A stretch of DNA of 64,000 nucleotides, from NCBI GenBank assembly GCA_905182465.1, contig CAJJBI010000004.1, forward strand, positions 126,001-190,000. Direction: 5' to 3'. A model generated the notes under the pieces. That model was not told where the DNA came from. It ran no database searches and saw only the letters and a program-made list of their open reading frames with translations. Each line of letters starts with the position of its first letter. The first letter of the stretch is position 1. Source of the stretch: Opitutaceae bacterium BACL24 MAG-120322-bin51 (lineage in GTDB: Bacteria > Verrucomicrobiota > Verrucomicrobiia > Opitutales > Coraliomargaritaceae). Of the stretch, positions 56,535 through 64,000 are shown piece by piece. The position numbers were made by a program, and so were the translations under genes.

Positions 56535-58472
56535 TTAGCGCGCCCTTTTGCCGTAGCGGGCTTCCAGGTGGACCATTAGAATGCTGATGTCCGCGGGGTT
56601 CACACCACTGATACGACTCGCCTGCCCTAAGGAGCTCGGAGCAATCTCGATCAGCTTCTGGGCGCTCTCGCTGCGCAGCCCCTTGACTTCGGAAAAATCG
56701 AAGCCCTCGGGTAACTTGATCTTGTCAATGTGCTTTAGTTTCTCGATCTGCTTCAGTTCACGATCTAAGTAGCCTTTAAAAACCACACGATAATGCACCT
56801 CTTCTCGAACCTCCTTAGATTCCGCCTTCATTGCTTCGGGGAAGTCCTCCTGAGAATGAGATCGCCGCAGGTGTAGAGCATAGCTTTCCCCTGCCCTGCG
56901 CTCGACCTCGAGACGATCCGTCCATTCAAGCACCTTAGAGGACTTCTCTTTAATTCTCATAAGCCTCTGTCCATCAACAAGTTGCAGTCTTTCTATTGTG
57001 TCAACTAAGCGTAATTCTGCACTCGGATGATTAAACAAGAGCCTGTGTTCCGCGCGGCTGGAAAACATACGATATGGCTCCTTCGTGCCCTTTGTCACTA
57101 AGTCATCAATGAGCACTCCTAGATAAGCCTCGTGGCGCTTCAAAACCAAGGCTTCCTGCCCGCGAATCTTTTGTACGGCATTGACGCCGGCGATCAGCCC
57201 CTGCCCTGCCGCTTCTTCGTAGCCAGAGGTCCCGTTGATCTGACCCGCAAAGAAAAGGTTTTCTACCTTCTTGGATTCCAATGAAGGAAAAAGCTGTGTC
57301 GGCGGCGCAAAATCGTACTCCACGGCATAAGCGGGCCTCATCATGTGGACACCCTCTAAACCCTCGATACTTCGCAACATGTCCAACTGCACACCAAAAG
57401 GCAAACTCGTGGAGAGACCGTTGATATACCATTCGTTAGTATTCCGCCCTTCGGGTTCTAGGAAAAGCATGTGGCGCTCCTTATCAGCGAAGCGGACGAA
57501 TTTATCTTCGATGCTAGGACAATAACGCGGTCCCGTGCCCTCGATCTGCCCAGAATACATCGGTGAGAGGTGCAGATTATCCGTCACCACCTGTCGCGTG
57601 CCTGCACCCGTATAAGTCATCCAGCAAGAAACCTGATCCTGACCAGGCAACCACCCTAACTTTCGTTGGTGCGGGTGTTCCACGTGGAACAATTCGTGTT
57701 CCGAGTTCCGCACATTCTTCTCCGATTGTTCCACGTGGAACACATTGTCAATTCCACGCGTATCGTAGAACGCAAAGAGCGTCGGGTCTATGTCGCCCTT
57801 CTGCTCTTCTAACTGACTAAAATCAATGCTGCTGCCAAGAATACGCGCTGGCGTGCCCGTTTTCAGGCGCTCTAGCTCAATTCCTGCCTCTAAAAATGAA
57901 CCAGAAAGCCCTTCCGCTGAGAAATCGCCCATTCGCCCGCCTTTATTGGTATTCTTGCCTACATGCATCAGCCCACGAAGAAATGTGCCCGTCGTGACAA
58001 CCACGGTCTTCGCGTAAAATTCAACCTCTAGGTTAGTGCGAACGCCGACTACCTTGCCGCCTTCGTAGATAAGCCCTTGAACCATCGCCTGGAACAAGTC
58101 TAGGTTCTTCTGCAACTCAAGCACATGCTTCATGCGATATTGGTAAGCTTTCTTGTCACATTGCGCTCTAGGCGCCTGAACGGCTGGCCCCTTAGAGGCA
58201 TTGAGTAAACGAAATTGGATCGCCGTGGTATCTGTGTTGATTGCCATCTCTCCGCCAAGCGCGTCGATCTCTCGCACCATGTGGCCTTTGGCTTGGCCGC
58301 CTATTGCAGGGTTACAGCTCATTTGAGCGATCGTATCGAGGTTGCCAGTCAGCATCAGCGTGTTTGCACCAAGCCGCGCAGAGGCTAGGGCGGCTTCACA
58401 GCCCGCATGACCGGCGCCACAGACAATCACGTCGTAGGGATGATCTTTCCCAAACTTTAATCCTGAGCTCAT
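56535..58472 (-). CDS. mnmG: tRNA uridine 5-carboxymethylaminomethyl modification enzyme MnmG (GidA)
   Basis: FAD protein that with MnmE makes cmnm5U34 in tRNA. The 645-aa chain has [22 protein letters not shown] (FAD), [49 protein letters not shown] and [20 protein letters not shown]. Between about 240 and 275 it carries an extra hydrophilic stretch containing NVFHVEQ and ELFHVEH; both are encoded by perfect parS palindromes. Its start overlaps the mnmE stop (ATGA), indicating coupling. Intact throughout. Confidence 0.95.
   Translation of the reverse strand: MSSGLKFGKDHPYDVIVCGAGHAGCEAALASARLGANTLMLTGNLDTIAQMSCNPAIGGQAKGHMVREIDALGGEMAINTDTTAIQFRLLNASKGPAVQAPRAQCDKKAYQYRMKHVLELQKNLDLFQAMVQGLIYEGGKVVGVRTNLEVEFYAKTVVVTTGTFLRGLMHVGKNTNKGGRMGDFSAEGLSGSFLEAGIELERLKTGTPARILGSSIDFSQLEEQKGDIDPTLFAFYDTRGIDNVFHVEQSEKNVRNSEHELFHVEHPHQRKLGWLPGQDQVSCWMTYTGAGTRQVVTDNLHLSPMYSGQIEGTGPRYCPSIEDKFVRFADKERHMLFLEPEGRNTNEWYINGLSTSLPFGVQLDMLRSIEGLEGVHMMRPAYAVEYDFAPPTQLFPSLESKKVENLFFAGQINGTSGYEEAAGQGLIAGVNAVQKIRGQEALVLKRHEAYLGVLIDDLVTKGTKEPYRMFSSRAEHRLLFNHPSAELRLVDTIERLQLVDGQRLMRIKEKSSKVLEWTDRLEVERRAGESYALHLRRSHSQEDFPEAMKAESKEVREEVHYRVVFKGYLDRELKQIEKLKHIDKIKLPEGFDFSEVKGLRSESAQKLIEIAPSSLGQASRISGVNPADISILMVHLEARYGKRAR
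57676..57691. promoter_or_regulatory. parS site 1 (ParB-binding palindrome) inside mnmG
   Basis: TGTTCCACGTGGAACA is a perfect 16-bp palindrome matching the bacterial parS consensus TGTTnCACGTGnAACA. In the mnmG frame it reads FHVE with flanking residues. ParB binding nucleates the partition complex near the replication origin. Confidence 0.85.
57727..57742. promoter_or_regulatory. parS site 2 (ParB-binding palindrome) inside mnmG
   Basis: Second identical TGTTCCACGTGGAACA, 51 bp (17 codons, close to five helical turns) from the first. Two perfect copies this close cannot be chance and support real parS function. Confidence 0.87.
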
Positions 58473-59827
58473 TTACCGATACAAAATTGTTTAAAAAGCC
58501 TATCAAGCATGCGCTCATTATCAACACGTCCGACTACTTGCCCAATGTGTTCTACTGCGTCACGCATGTCGGCCACAATCAGCTCAGAGTGATCGCCTGA
58601 TTTCAACTTTGATGATGCAAGTTCCAGTGCATCAACAGCTTCTCCAAGTGAAGCGGCATGGCGTGCGTTAACCACCACGCCATCGCTCTGCCCATGCGTC
58701 AGACTATCATCGATGGATTTCTGCCAGGCTTCGCGCAACTCGGCGAGACCCGTCCGCTTGAGAAGGGAAGTGCGCACATGCTTTAAATCTGGTAAATAAT
58801 CAGCAAATGATTGGGCACTTGGTAAATCAGTTTTGTTCTCGACCACAATCGTATTCGCCGGATTCATTCGCCGCAGCAAGGAATCCGGCAGGGTGGGGGA
58901 GGGCATGTTGGCATCGAGCATGAGCAAAAAGAAATCCGCCGTCTCAGATTGCTCGATCGTGTGGTCTATCCCGATCTTTTCAATCGCGTCGCCAGCCTCA
59001 TGTAAACCCGCTGTATCCAGAATCTCGATACGCCATGGTCCCACCATCATAAAGGCAGAAATATAATCACGCGTTGTGCCCGGGATATCACTAACAATCG
59101 ACCTTTCGGCACCTGTTAGTGCATTAATTAAGCTACTTTTACCTACGTTAGGTTCGCCTATAATTAAGGTCTTAATTCCCTCATGAAGTAGGGCGGAGTA
59201 GCGCTGCGTTTCGATCAAATCGCCCATCTCTTCAATCAGTTTTCGGAGTTCGGAAGCAGGGCCCACTTGATCCTCACCCGGCAGATCTTCTTCAGGGAAA
59301 TCTATGTAGGCTTCAAGCTGCGCCATTACGCCGAGTAGGCGCTCAGTCAGTTCGCTCATCTTGCGACCAACCGACCCGTGCAACTGGCGTTGCGCAACTT
59401 CTAGGCTGCGGTCAGAGCGTGCACGAATCAAATCAGAGATAGCCTCTGCCTGGCTTAAATCCATGCGACCATTCAAGAACGCTGTGCGCGTGAACTCACC
59501 TGGCTCCGCGGGACGACATCCCCGCGCCATTAAATCCGCGAGGATTTTTTGCACAATCATGGGATTGCCGTGAGGCGCTATTTCTAGCATTGATTCACCC
59601 GTAAATGATTGACCATCAGTGTAATAAGTAAAAACACACTCGTCAATTTGTATTCCATTACATCGATATACTTAGCAAAATGCGCATAAGCGCTTTTTGA
59701 GCGGCTTACTGCGTTGCGTGATCGCAAGAGCCAGTTCCGCACAAGCAGGCCCGGTCAAGCGAATCAGCGCAATGGCAGATTCGCCTGCAGGCGATGAGAG
59801 TGCTACAATTGTGTCAGCGGCGGGCAT
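58469..59827 (-). CDS. mnmE: tRNA modification GTPase MnmE (TrmE; two compensating frame breaks)
   Basis: Partner of MnmG. Starts [23 protein letters not shown]. Near 59687-59692 an extra base and near 59656-59661 a missing base shift about ten codons; the intervening frame reads YAHFAKYID and the restored frame [16 protein letters not shown] then [16 protein letters not shown]. Uncorrected, a TAA at 59672-59674 would stop translation. Further on: [13 protein letters not shown]-domain [42 protein letters not shown], and the C-terminal FCIGK with catalytic Cys. 452 aa, standard. Overlaps mnmG by 4 nt. Confidence 0.92.
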
Positions 59828-59940
59828 AGGACAGGCTAAATTCACCGAATCCGCGATTGCGTCAAGTGAGTACGTAGCGCGCCAACTTCCTTGCGCTACA
59901 ATTGGCCAAGAGGCGAGGCTAACTCGAATAAGCTCAGGCG

Positions 59941-60771
59941 CTACAATTGACCGATGACTGATGAACGAAATCGGTCCATTTTCGCTTCGACGAATGCCTT
60001 CACGGTAGGCGCATCGTCTTCAATCAGCGGCGTCAGATCCATCGCAAACCACAACTGATCAAGCGTATCAACCGAATGAGAGTCGTAGAAGGTCGCATTC
60101 GCACGGCGGCGGCCAATGACGGCCTTTCCGTAGTCTTTGCCCCCAGCAATCTGCGAAGCGAAGCATGCATGGAGTTTCTCAGCCAATTCGGGGTAGGAAC
60201 TCACATCAAGCGCGATCTTATCCTCCGACTCGAGCCAGTCGAGATCACGCCAAACTTCGCAGCCGTAGACCTTCTTTGGGCGAGAGTAGGGGGGAATCCT
60301 GAGTAGCGCTTCAATCACTGCGTGAAATACCGCTACGTGGCTGGCGTGCTTGTCAGCGGGATTGTGCGTGTAGAGCACTTCGGGCTGAGTGCAGATTAGA
60401 TGTTGCTCCAATTGATCGACCAGTTTGCCACGGGTGGCAGGGTCCTTGATCGCGGCACTAGTAAAGCCGAGCTGCCCCACATAACTGTACTCACCGATTT
60501 CCGCCGCACGGCGTTGCTCGTCGGCACGGATCGTTTGCATCTCGGCGTCCGTCTTACCGGCAAAGGCTCCAGAACGAGCGCTACCGCCACCATCTGTGCA
60601 GGTGATGCCACTAAACCACGCACCATCTTGCCCATAACAGGTGGCAATGCCATGAAAGGCCATAAATTCCAAGTCATCTTGGTGCGCACCAATGCCGAGG
60701 TGGGAGGTGCGCGCCTGCGCTTCGGGAGCACTGATCTGGTCAGGAATAAAGAGATCGATATCCGCATGCAT
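59941..60771 (-). CDS. PIG-L / LmbE-family deacetylase
   Basis: 276 aa. The zinc-binding motif is IGAHQDDLEFMAFHG (family AHPDDE; here Gln replaces Pro and Leu is inserted before Glu), with the third ligand in HASHVAVFHAVIEAL. Other conserved pieces: TCTDGGGSARSG and EVLYTHNPADKH. Members deacetylate N-acetylglucosamine derivatives; the preceding-family variants in Verrucomicrobiota/Planctomycetes often accompany sugar breakdown genes, which are not seen here. Upstream of mnmE on the same strand, divergent from rapA. Substrate unknown. Confidence 0.85.
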   Translation of the reverse strand: MHADIDLFIPDQISAPEAQARTSHLGIGAHQDDLEFMAFHGIATCYGQDGAWFSGITCTDGGGSARSGAFAGKTDAEMQTIRADEQRRAAEIGEYSYVGQLGFTSAAIKDPATRGKLVDQLEQHLICTQPEVLYTHNPADKHASHVAVFHAVIEALLRIPPYSRPKKVYGCEVWRDLDWLESEDKIALDVSSYPELAEKLHACFASQIAGGKDYGKAVIGRRRANATFYDSHSVDTLDQLWFAMDLTPLIEDDAPTVKAFVEAKMDRFRSSVIGQL

Positions 60772-60878
60772 AGATTAGGTTAGCGCGAGCACGTCCATCG
60801 CCGCAAGAACCTTTGCCACTGCTAACATACGAAGAGCCACTCCTTGACTTTAAGCAACGCGAACCAAAGCATCCGCCG

Positions 60879-63725
60879 ATGGCTAAATTTACGATTGGAC
60901 AACGCTGGATCAGCGAAACGGAGCCAGAGCTCGGACTCGGGATAGTGGAAGAAGTCTCCCGGCACCAGGTTCGACTCGCCTTTCCGGCATCTGCGGAAGC
61001 GCGGCTCTATGCACCAACCAATGCACCCATCAAGCGGGTCGAATTTCGCGCGGGTGACACCATTCACTCTCAAGGCGGTGAAACCATCGTGATCGAGGAG
61101 GTGAACGTGGAGGAAGGGATCATAACTTACCTTGCTGGGGCAATCCAGATCACAGAAATGGATCTCGCGGATACGATCAGCTTCAGTAAACCCGAAGATC
61201 GCCTCATCCGGGGACAAATTGATCAGTCGTCTGCCTTCAACTTGCGCTACGAGGCCATCGCCCGGCTTGCACATGCCAAACAGTCGGACGTAGCTGGATT
61301 TGTGGGCGGGCGTATCGACCTGATTCCACATCAACTTTACATCGCCTCTGAGGTCACTAACCGCTACATGCCACGTGTCTTACTAGCAGACGAAGTCGGT
61401 CTGGGCAAAACGATCGAAGCTTGCTTGATCCTACACCGACTCCACCTCACGGGCCGAGCAGAGCGCATCCTTATCGTATTGCCCGAGTCGCTCGTCCATC
61501 AATGGTTAATCGAGTTGCTGCGCCGCTTTAACCTGTGGTTCACGCTGGTCGATGCGGCGCATTGTGAATCCGCCACCTCTGTGGACGCGGCAACCAATCC
61601 CTTCAATGCGGAACAGCTCGTGATTTGCAGTATTAAGACGCTACTAGAGCATCCGCGTTGGGCAGATTGTGCGCTGTCGGCGAAATGGGACATGCTCGTC
61701 GTCGACGAAGCACACCACCTCGAATGGACGCCCGAAGTCGTCAGCCCGGAGTATCAGCTTGTAGAGGGTCTGACGAAAAGGAGCCGCGGCTTGTTGCTGC
61801 TGACCGCCACGCCCGAGCAACTCGGCGCGGAAGGACACTTTGCCCGCCTCCGCTTGCTCGATCCTGAGCGTTATCCTGATCTGGATAAATTTCGTCAAGA
61901 ACAGTCGGGATACTCTAAGGTCGCGGCGGTGGCCAACAAGATGTTTGCCCGTAAAAAGCTAAGCTCTGAAGATCTCAAATATCTTCGTGAAGTCTTCGAA
62001 GAATACACCGACGACGAGTTTAATACACACCTCGAAGACCAGCAATCCATGCTAGAAGAGCTAGTCGATCGACACGGCACGGGGCGTGTGATTTTCCGCA
62101 ACTCGCGTGACTCGCTAACTGGCTTCCCAAAAAGGGAAGGGCTACCATCCGCACTCATGCCGCGCGCGAAGCTACCAAAGGAAGAGCTGGAAAAACGCCT
62201 ACTCCATGAGTTTAAACTCGATACGTCTAAAGGCAACGAAGAGGACGAGGCCTATGATTTTCGCCACGGCCCACGCATCTTGTGGTTGGCCAAACTAATT
62301 AAAGGCCTCGGTGAAAATGAGAAAGTCCTTCTCATCTGCTGCACTCGCGAAAAGGTGCAAGCGATCCACGACGCACTACTCGAAGAGATCAACGTCAAAG
62401 CTGGCCTTTTTCACGAAGAACTGACACTGCTCCAGCGCGACCGCAACGCGGCATGGTTTGCTGAGGCCGACGGCGCGAAAATTCTCCTCTGCTCAGAGAT
62501 CGGCAGTGAAGGGCGTAACTTTCAGTTCGCCCACCACCTTGTGCTCTTCGACTTGCCACTCAACCCCGAATTACTCGAGCAGCGCATTGGCCGTCTTGAT
62601 CGAATCGGGCAGACCGAAACCATCCAAATCCACATTCCATTCCTAAAGAACAGTTGGACAGAACTACTCATGCGCTGGCACCATGAGGGCTTGGACGGCG
62701 TCGAGCATTCACTCAAAGGCGGCTATGCCTACCTGAACGAGTTTGGAAAGTGTCTCCGCTCGCTAGGGCCACGCTACCACATCGCTGATAAAAAGACGCT
62801 GGCCGAGGCCGACCAACTGATCAAGGGAAGCAAGGTATTTCGCGAAGACCTAGAAAAGCAACTTAGCCAAGGGCAGGATCGGCTCATCGCGCTTAACTCC
62901 TTCCGTAAAGAAGCATCCGCCAAGCTCGTCGAGCACATCCGCACGCTCGATGCCGACCGCACGCTCGACCAATTTATGAATCGCATCTTTGATCACTTCG
63001 GCGTGACCGTCGATGATATCGATACACGCACCTTCCGTCTTGCGCCGGGACAGTTGTTTACCGATTCCTTCCCCTGCTTGCCGGAAGAGGGGACCACTGT
63101 GACTTGCGACCGCACTCGTGCACTTGGTCGCGAAGATATCGGTTTCTTAACATGGGATCACCCCATGGTCCGCGGCGCGATCGATCTCACGCTCAGCTCG
63201 GAAAAAGGTAACAGCTCTATCGTCGTCTGGAAAGATCCTAGTGTCCAAGCGCCCGCTATTTTGATCGAGGCCATCTATGTGCTCGAGAGCGTCGCGCCAC
63301 CACGCCTCCACGTGGATCGCTTTCTCCCCCCGACACCCGTGCGCGTGCTCGTCGATCTCAGCGGCAAGGATTGCAGTCAGCAATTCACACACGACACTAT
63401 TAACAAATTCTGCGGCGACGAAGAGGCCTTCCGCTTGAAGCAAGACCCTGCGCTACTCCAAGCCCTCGTTCCAGAAATGCTGCGTGCAGCAAAAAAGCAC
63501 GCTGACGCTCAAAAATCAGTTCGGCTCACGGCCGCCATGAATCAAGCCCACGAACGACTCGACGGAGAAGCCAGTCGCTTAAAGGAGCTACAAAAGGTGA
63601 ATCCCAACATCCGACAGGAAGAAATTAAAATTGCAGAAACAGTAATCGCGGATGTGACACGCCATATAGCGAAGGCCCACTTGCGCCTAGATGCCGTACG
63701 GCTCATCCTAGGCGAACCTGCTTGA
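60879..63725 (+). CDS. rapA: RNA polymerase-associated SWI2/SNF2 ATPase RapA
   Basis: Recycles stalled RNA polymerase. The start is placed at the ATG giving MAKFTIGQRWISETEPELGLG, where family likeness begins; 22 further upstream codons are possible. N-terminal Tudor-like domains (FTIGQRWISETEPELGLGIV, FPASAEARLYAPTNAPIKRV) are followed by LLADEVGLGKTIEACLIL (Walker A), VVDEAHHLEW (motif II), SEIGSEGRNFQFAHHLVLFDLP and EQRIGRLDRIGQ (V, VI). The RapA C-terminal domain reaches about 948 aa. All ATPase motifs present. Stands alone. Confidence 0.93.
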   Translation: MAKFTIGQRWISETEPELGLGIVEEVSRHQVRLAFPASAEARLYAPTNAPIKRVEFRAGDTIHSQGGETIVIEEVNVEEGIITYLAGAIQITEMDLADTISFSKPEDRLIRGQIDQSSAFNLRYEAIARLAHAKQSDVAGFVGGRIDLIPHQLYIASEVTNRYMPRVLLADEVGLGKTIEACLILHRLHLTGRAERILIVLPESLVHQWLIELLRRFNLWFTLVDAAHCESATSVDAATNPFNAEQLVICSIKTLLEHPRWADCALSAKWDMLVVDEAHHLEWTPEVVSPEYQLVEGLTKRSRGLLLLTATPEQLGAEGHFARLRLLDPERYPDLDKFRQEQSGYSKVAAVANKMFARKKLSSEDLKYLREVFEEYTDDEFNTHLEDQQSMLEELVDRHGTGRVIFRNSRDSLTGFPKREGLPSALMPRAKLPKEELEKRLLHEFKLDTSKGNEEDEAYDFRHGPRILWLAKLIKGLGENEKVLLICCTREKVQAIHDALLEEINVKAGLFHEELTLLQRDRNAAWFAEADGAKILLCSEIGSEGRNFQFAHHLVLFDLPLNPELLEQRIGRLDRIGQTETIQIHIPFLKNSWTELLMRWHHEGLDGVEHSLKGGYAYLNEFGKCLRSLGPRYHIADKKTLAEADQLIKGSKVFREDLEKQLSQGQDRLIALNSFRKEASAKLVEHIRTLDADRTLDQFMNRIFDHFGVTVDDIDTRTFRLAPGQLFTDSFPCLPEEGTTVTCDRTRALGREDIGFLTWDHPMVRGAIDLTLSSEKGNSSIVVWKDPSVQAPAILIEAIYVLESVAPPRLHVDRFLPPTPVRVLVDLSGKDCSQQFTHDTINKFCGDEEAFRLKQDPALLQALVPEMLRAAKKHADAQKSVRLTAAMNQAHERLDGEASRLKELQKVNPNIRQEEIKIAETVIADVTRHIAKAHLRLDAVRLILGEPA

Positions 63726-63854
63726 TTAAACGGCAGATCACACCAAGAGGTAGAGAGGTTGGCTAATTTCAAGTCGCGGCGTGTTCGCCCGCGCAGTTCC
63801 TTTTGAACCAACCCGCCTTACGTTGCGCCCGGAAGCGAGCATGCCACAATTAAG

Positions 63855-64000
63855 CTAAAACAACTCCTTCTGTGGCTTCACTTTCACGGGTGGAGTTTCA
63901 TCCAACTCATCTTCCTCGTGCAAATGCCTAGGCGCGCGTCTGACGTTTTTGCTAAGACTCGCCTCACACTCTGCCACAATACCGTCACATATCGAGCGCA
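63855..64000 (-). CDS. 3' end of an unidentified gene (partial)
   Basis: The minus-strand frame open from the window edge encodes [15 protein letters not shown], then [19 protein letters not shown] and [13 protein letters not shown] before a TAG stop. The acidic stretch followed by a Pro/Lys tail looks like a flexible C-terminus. Too little is visible to name the family. The 129 nt between rapA and this stop show nothing recognised. Confidence 0.45.
   Translation of the reverse strand, partial: RSICDGIVAECEASLSKNVRRAPRHLHEEDELDETPPVKVKPQKELF

Noticed and set aside
58469-59674. Truncated mnmE with a stop at 59672-59674
   Set aside because: Two cancelling one-base shifts restore the conserved sequence on both sides, so a single full-length gene is more likely than a pseudogene.
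1-64000. Defence islands, prophage, CRISPR or secondary-metabolite system
   Set aside because: Every gene of size was assigned to housekeeping, envelope or signalling families; no repeat array, integrase, transposase or clustered unknown genes were seen.

Overview
This 64 kb window looks like a chromosomal segment of a marine-type Verrucomicrobiota, most likely class Opitutae (Puniceicoccales/Coraliomargarita-like). That placement is an inference from gene content and protein flavour: a SecA without the usual C-terminal zinc motif, Lys/Ala-rich histone-H1-like tails, a SET-domain protein with a post-SET cysteine cluster (as in other PVC bacteria), few Shine-Dalgarno sequences, and moderate GC. 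No rRNA, tRNA, CRISPR array, prophage or insertion sequence was recognised. The content is overwhelmingly housekeeping.

Layout. 0.1-4.8 kb: nadA, an MFS carrier, rpiB, clpP, an outer-membrane protein and a minimal RNase III-like protein. 4.9-7.9 kb: secA. 8.1-10.1 kb: thrH, a Dabb-domain protein and the NAD-salvage pair pnuC-nadR. 10.2-13.7 kb (minus): a degenerate SDR with a histone-like tail, a polyprenyl diphosphate synthase and an alpha/beta hydrolase. 13.8-18.9 kb: mutS, an MFS carrier and a Y-family polymerase. 18.9-21.5 kb (minus): a phosphate-uptake unit (phosphate-selective porin plus PiT-like permease) behind a tandem Pho-box-like array and ending in a terminator. 21.8-26.6 kb: a Lys-rich protein with a glycan-binding-like domain, ftsK, manA and a SlyD-type PPIase with a cysteine-pair tail. 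26.7-34 kb: glnD, a GAF histidine kinase, a pilin, a 47-aa membrane peptide and an FGE-fold membrane protein. 34-40.8 kb (plus): tyrA-aroA-cmk-plsC, purM and a D-lactate dehydrogenase. 40.9-42.4 kb (minus): a SET protein and gpsA. 42.6-50.6 kb (minus): the translation operon nusA-infB-rbfA-nrnA-truB-ribF-rluA-type, with a promoter and a leader terminator. 50.9-52.6 kb: queC, queD, NUDIX. 52.9-56.3 kb: gspF/pilC-like, phoR-like and phoB-like. 56.5-59.8 kb (minus): mnmE-mnmG, with two perfect parS palindromes inside mnmG, suggesting proximity to the origin. 59.9-64 kb: a PIG-L deacetylase, rapA and the 3' end of a further gene.

The main caveat is frame quality. At least eleven genes, several of them essential (secA, mutS, ftsK, truB, mnmE), are interrupted by single-base indels, mostly in short homopolymer runs. 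In each case the continuing reading frame restores an intact family sequence. The simplest reading is uncorrected sequencing error rather than gene decay, so these genes are annotated as single CDSs with the break noted.

The most interesting signals are the parS pair embedded in a linker of MnmG, the 11-nt-period Pho-like array with a phoU fragment beside the porin/PiT unit, the SET methyltransferase together with histone-H1-like tails, and a canonical terminator in the leader of the nusA operon.
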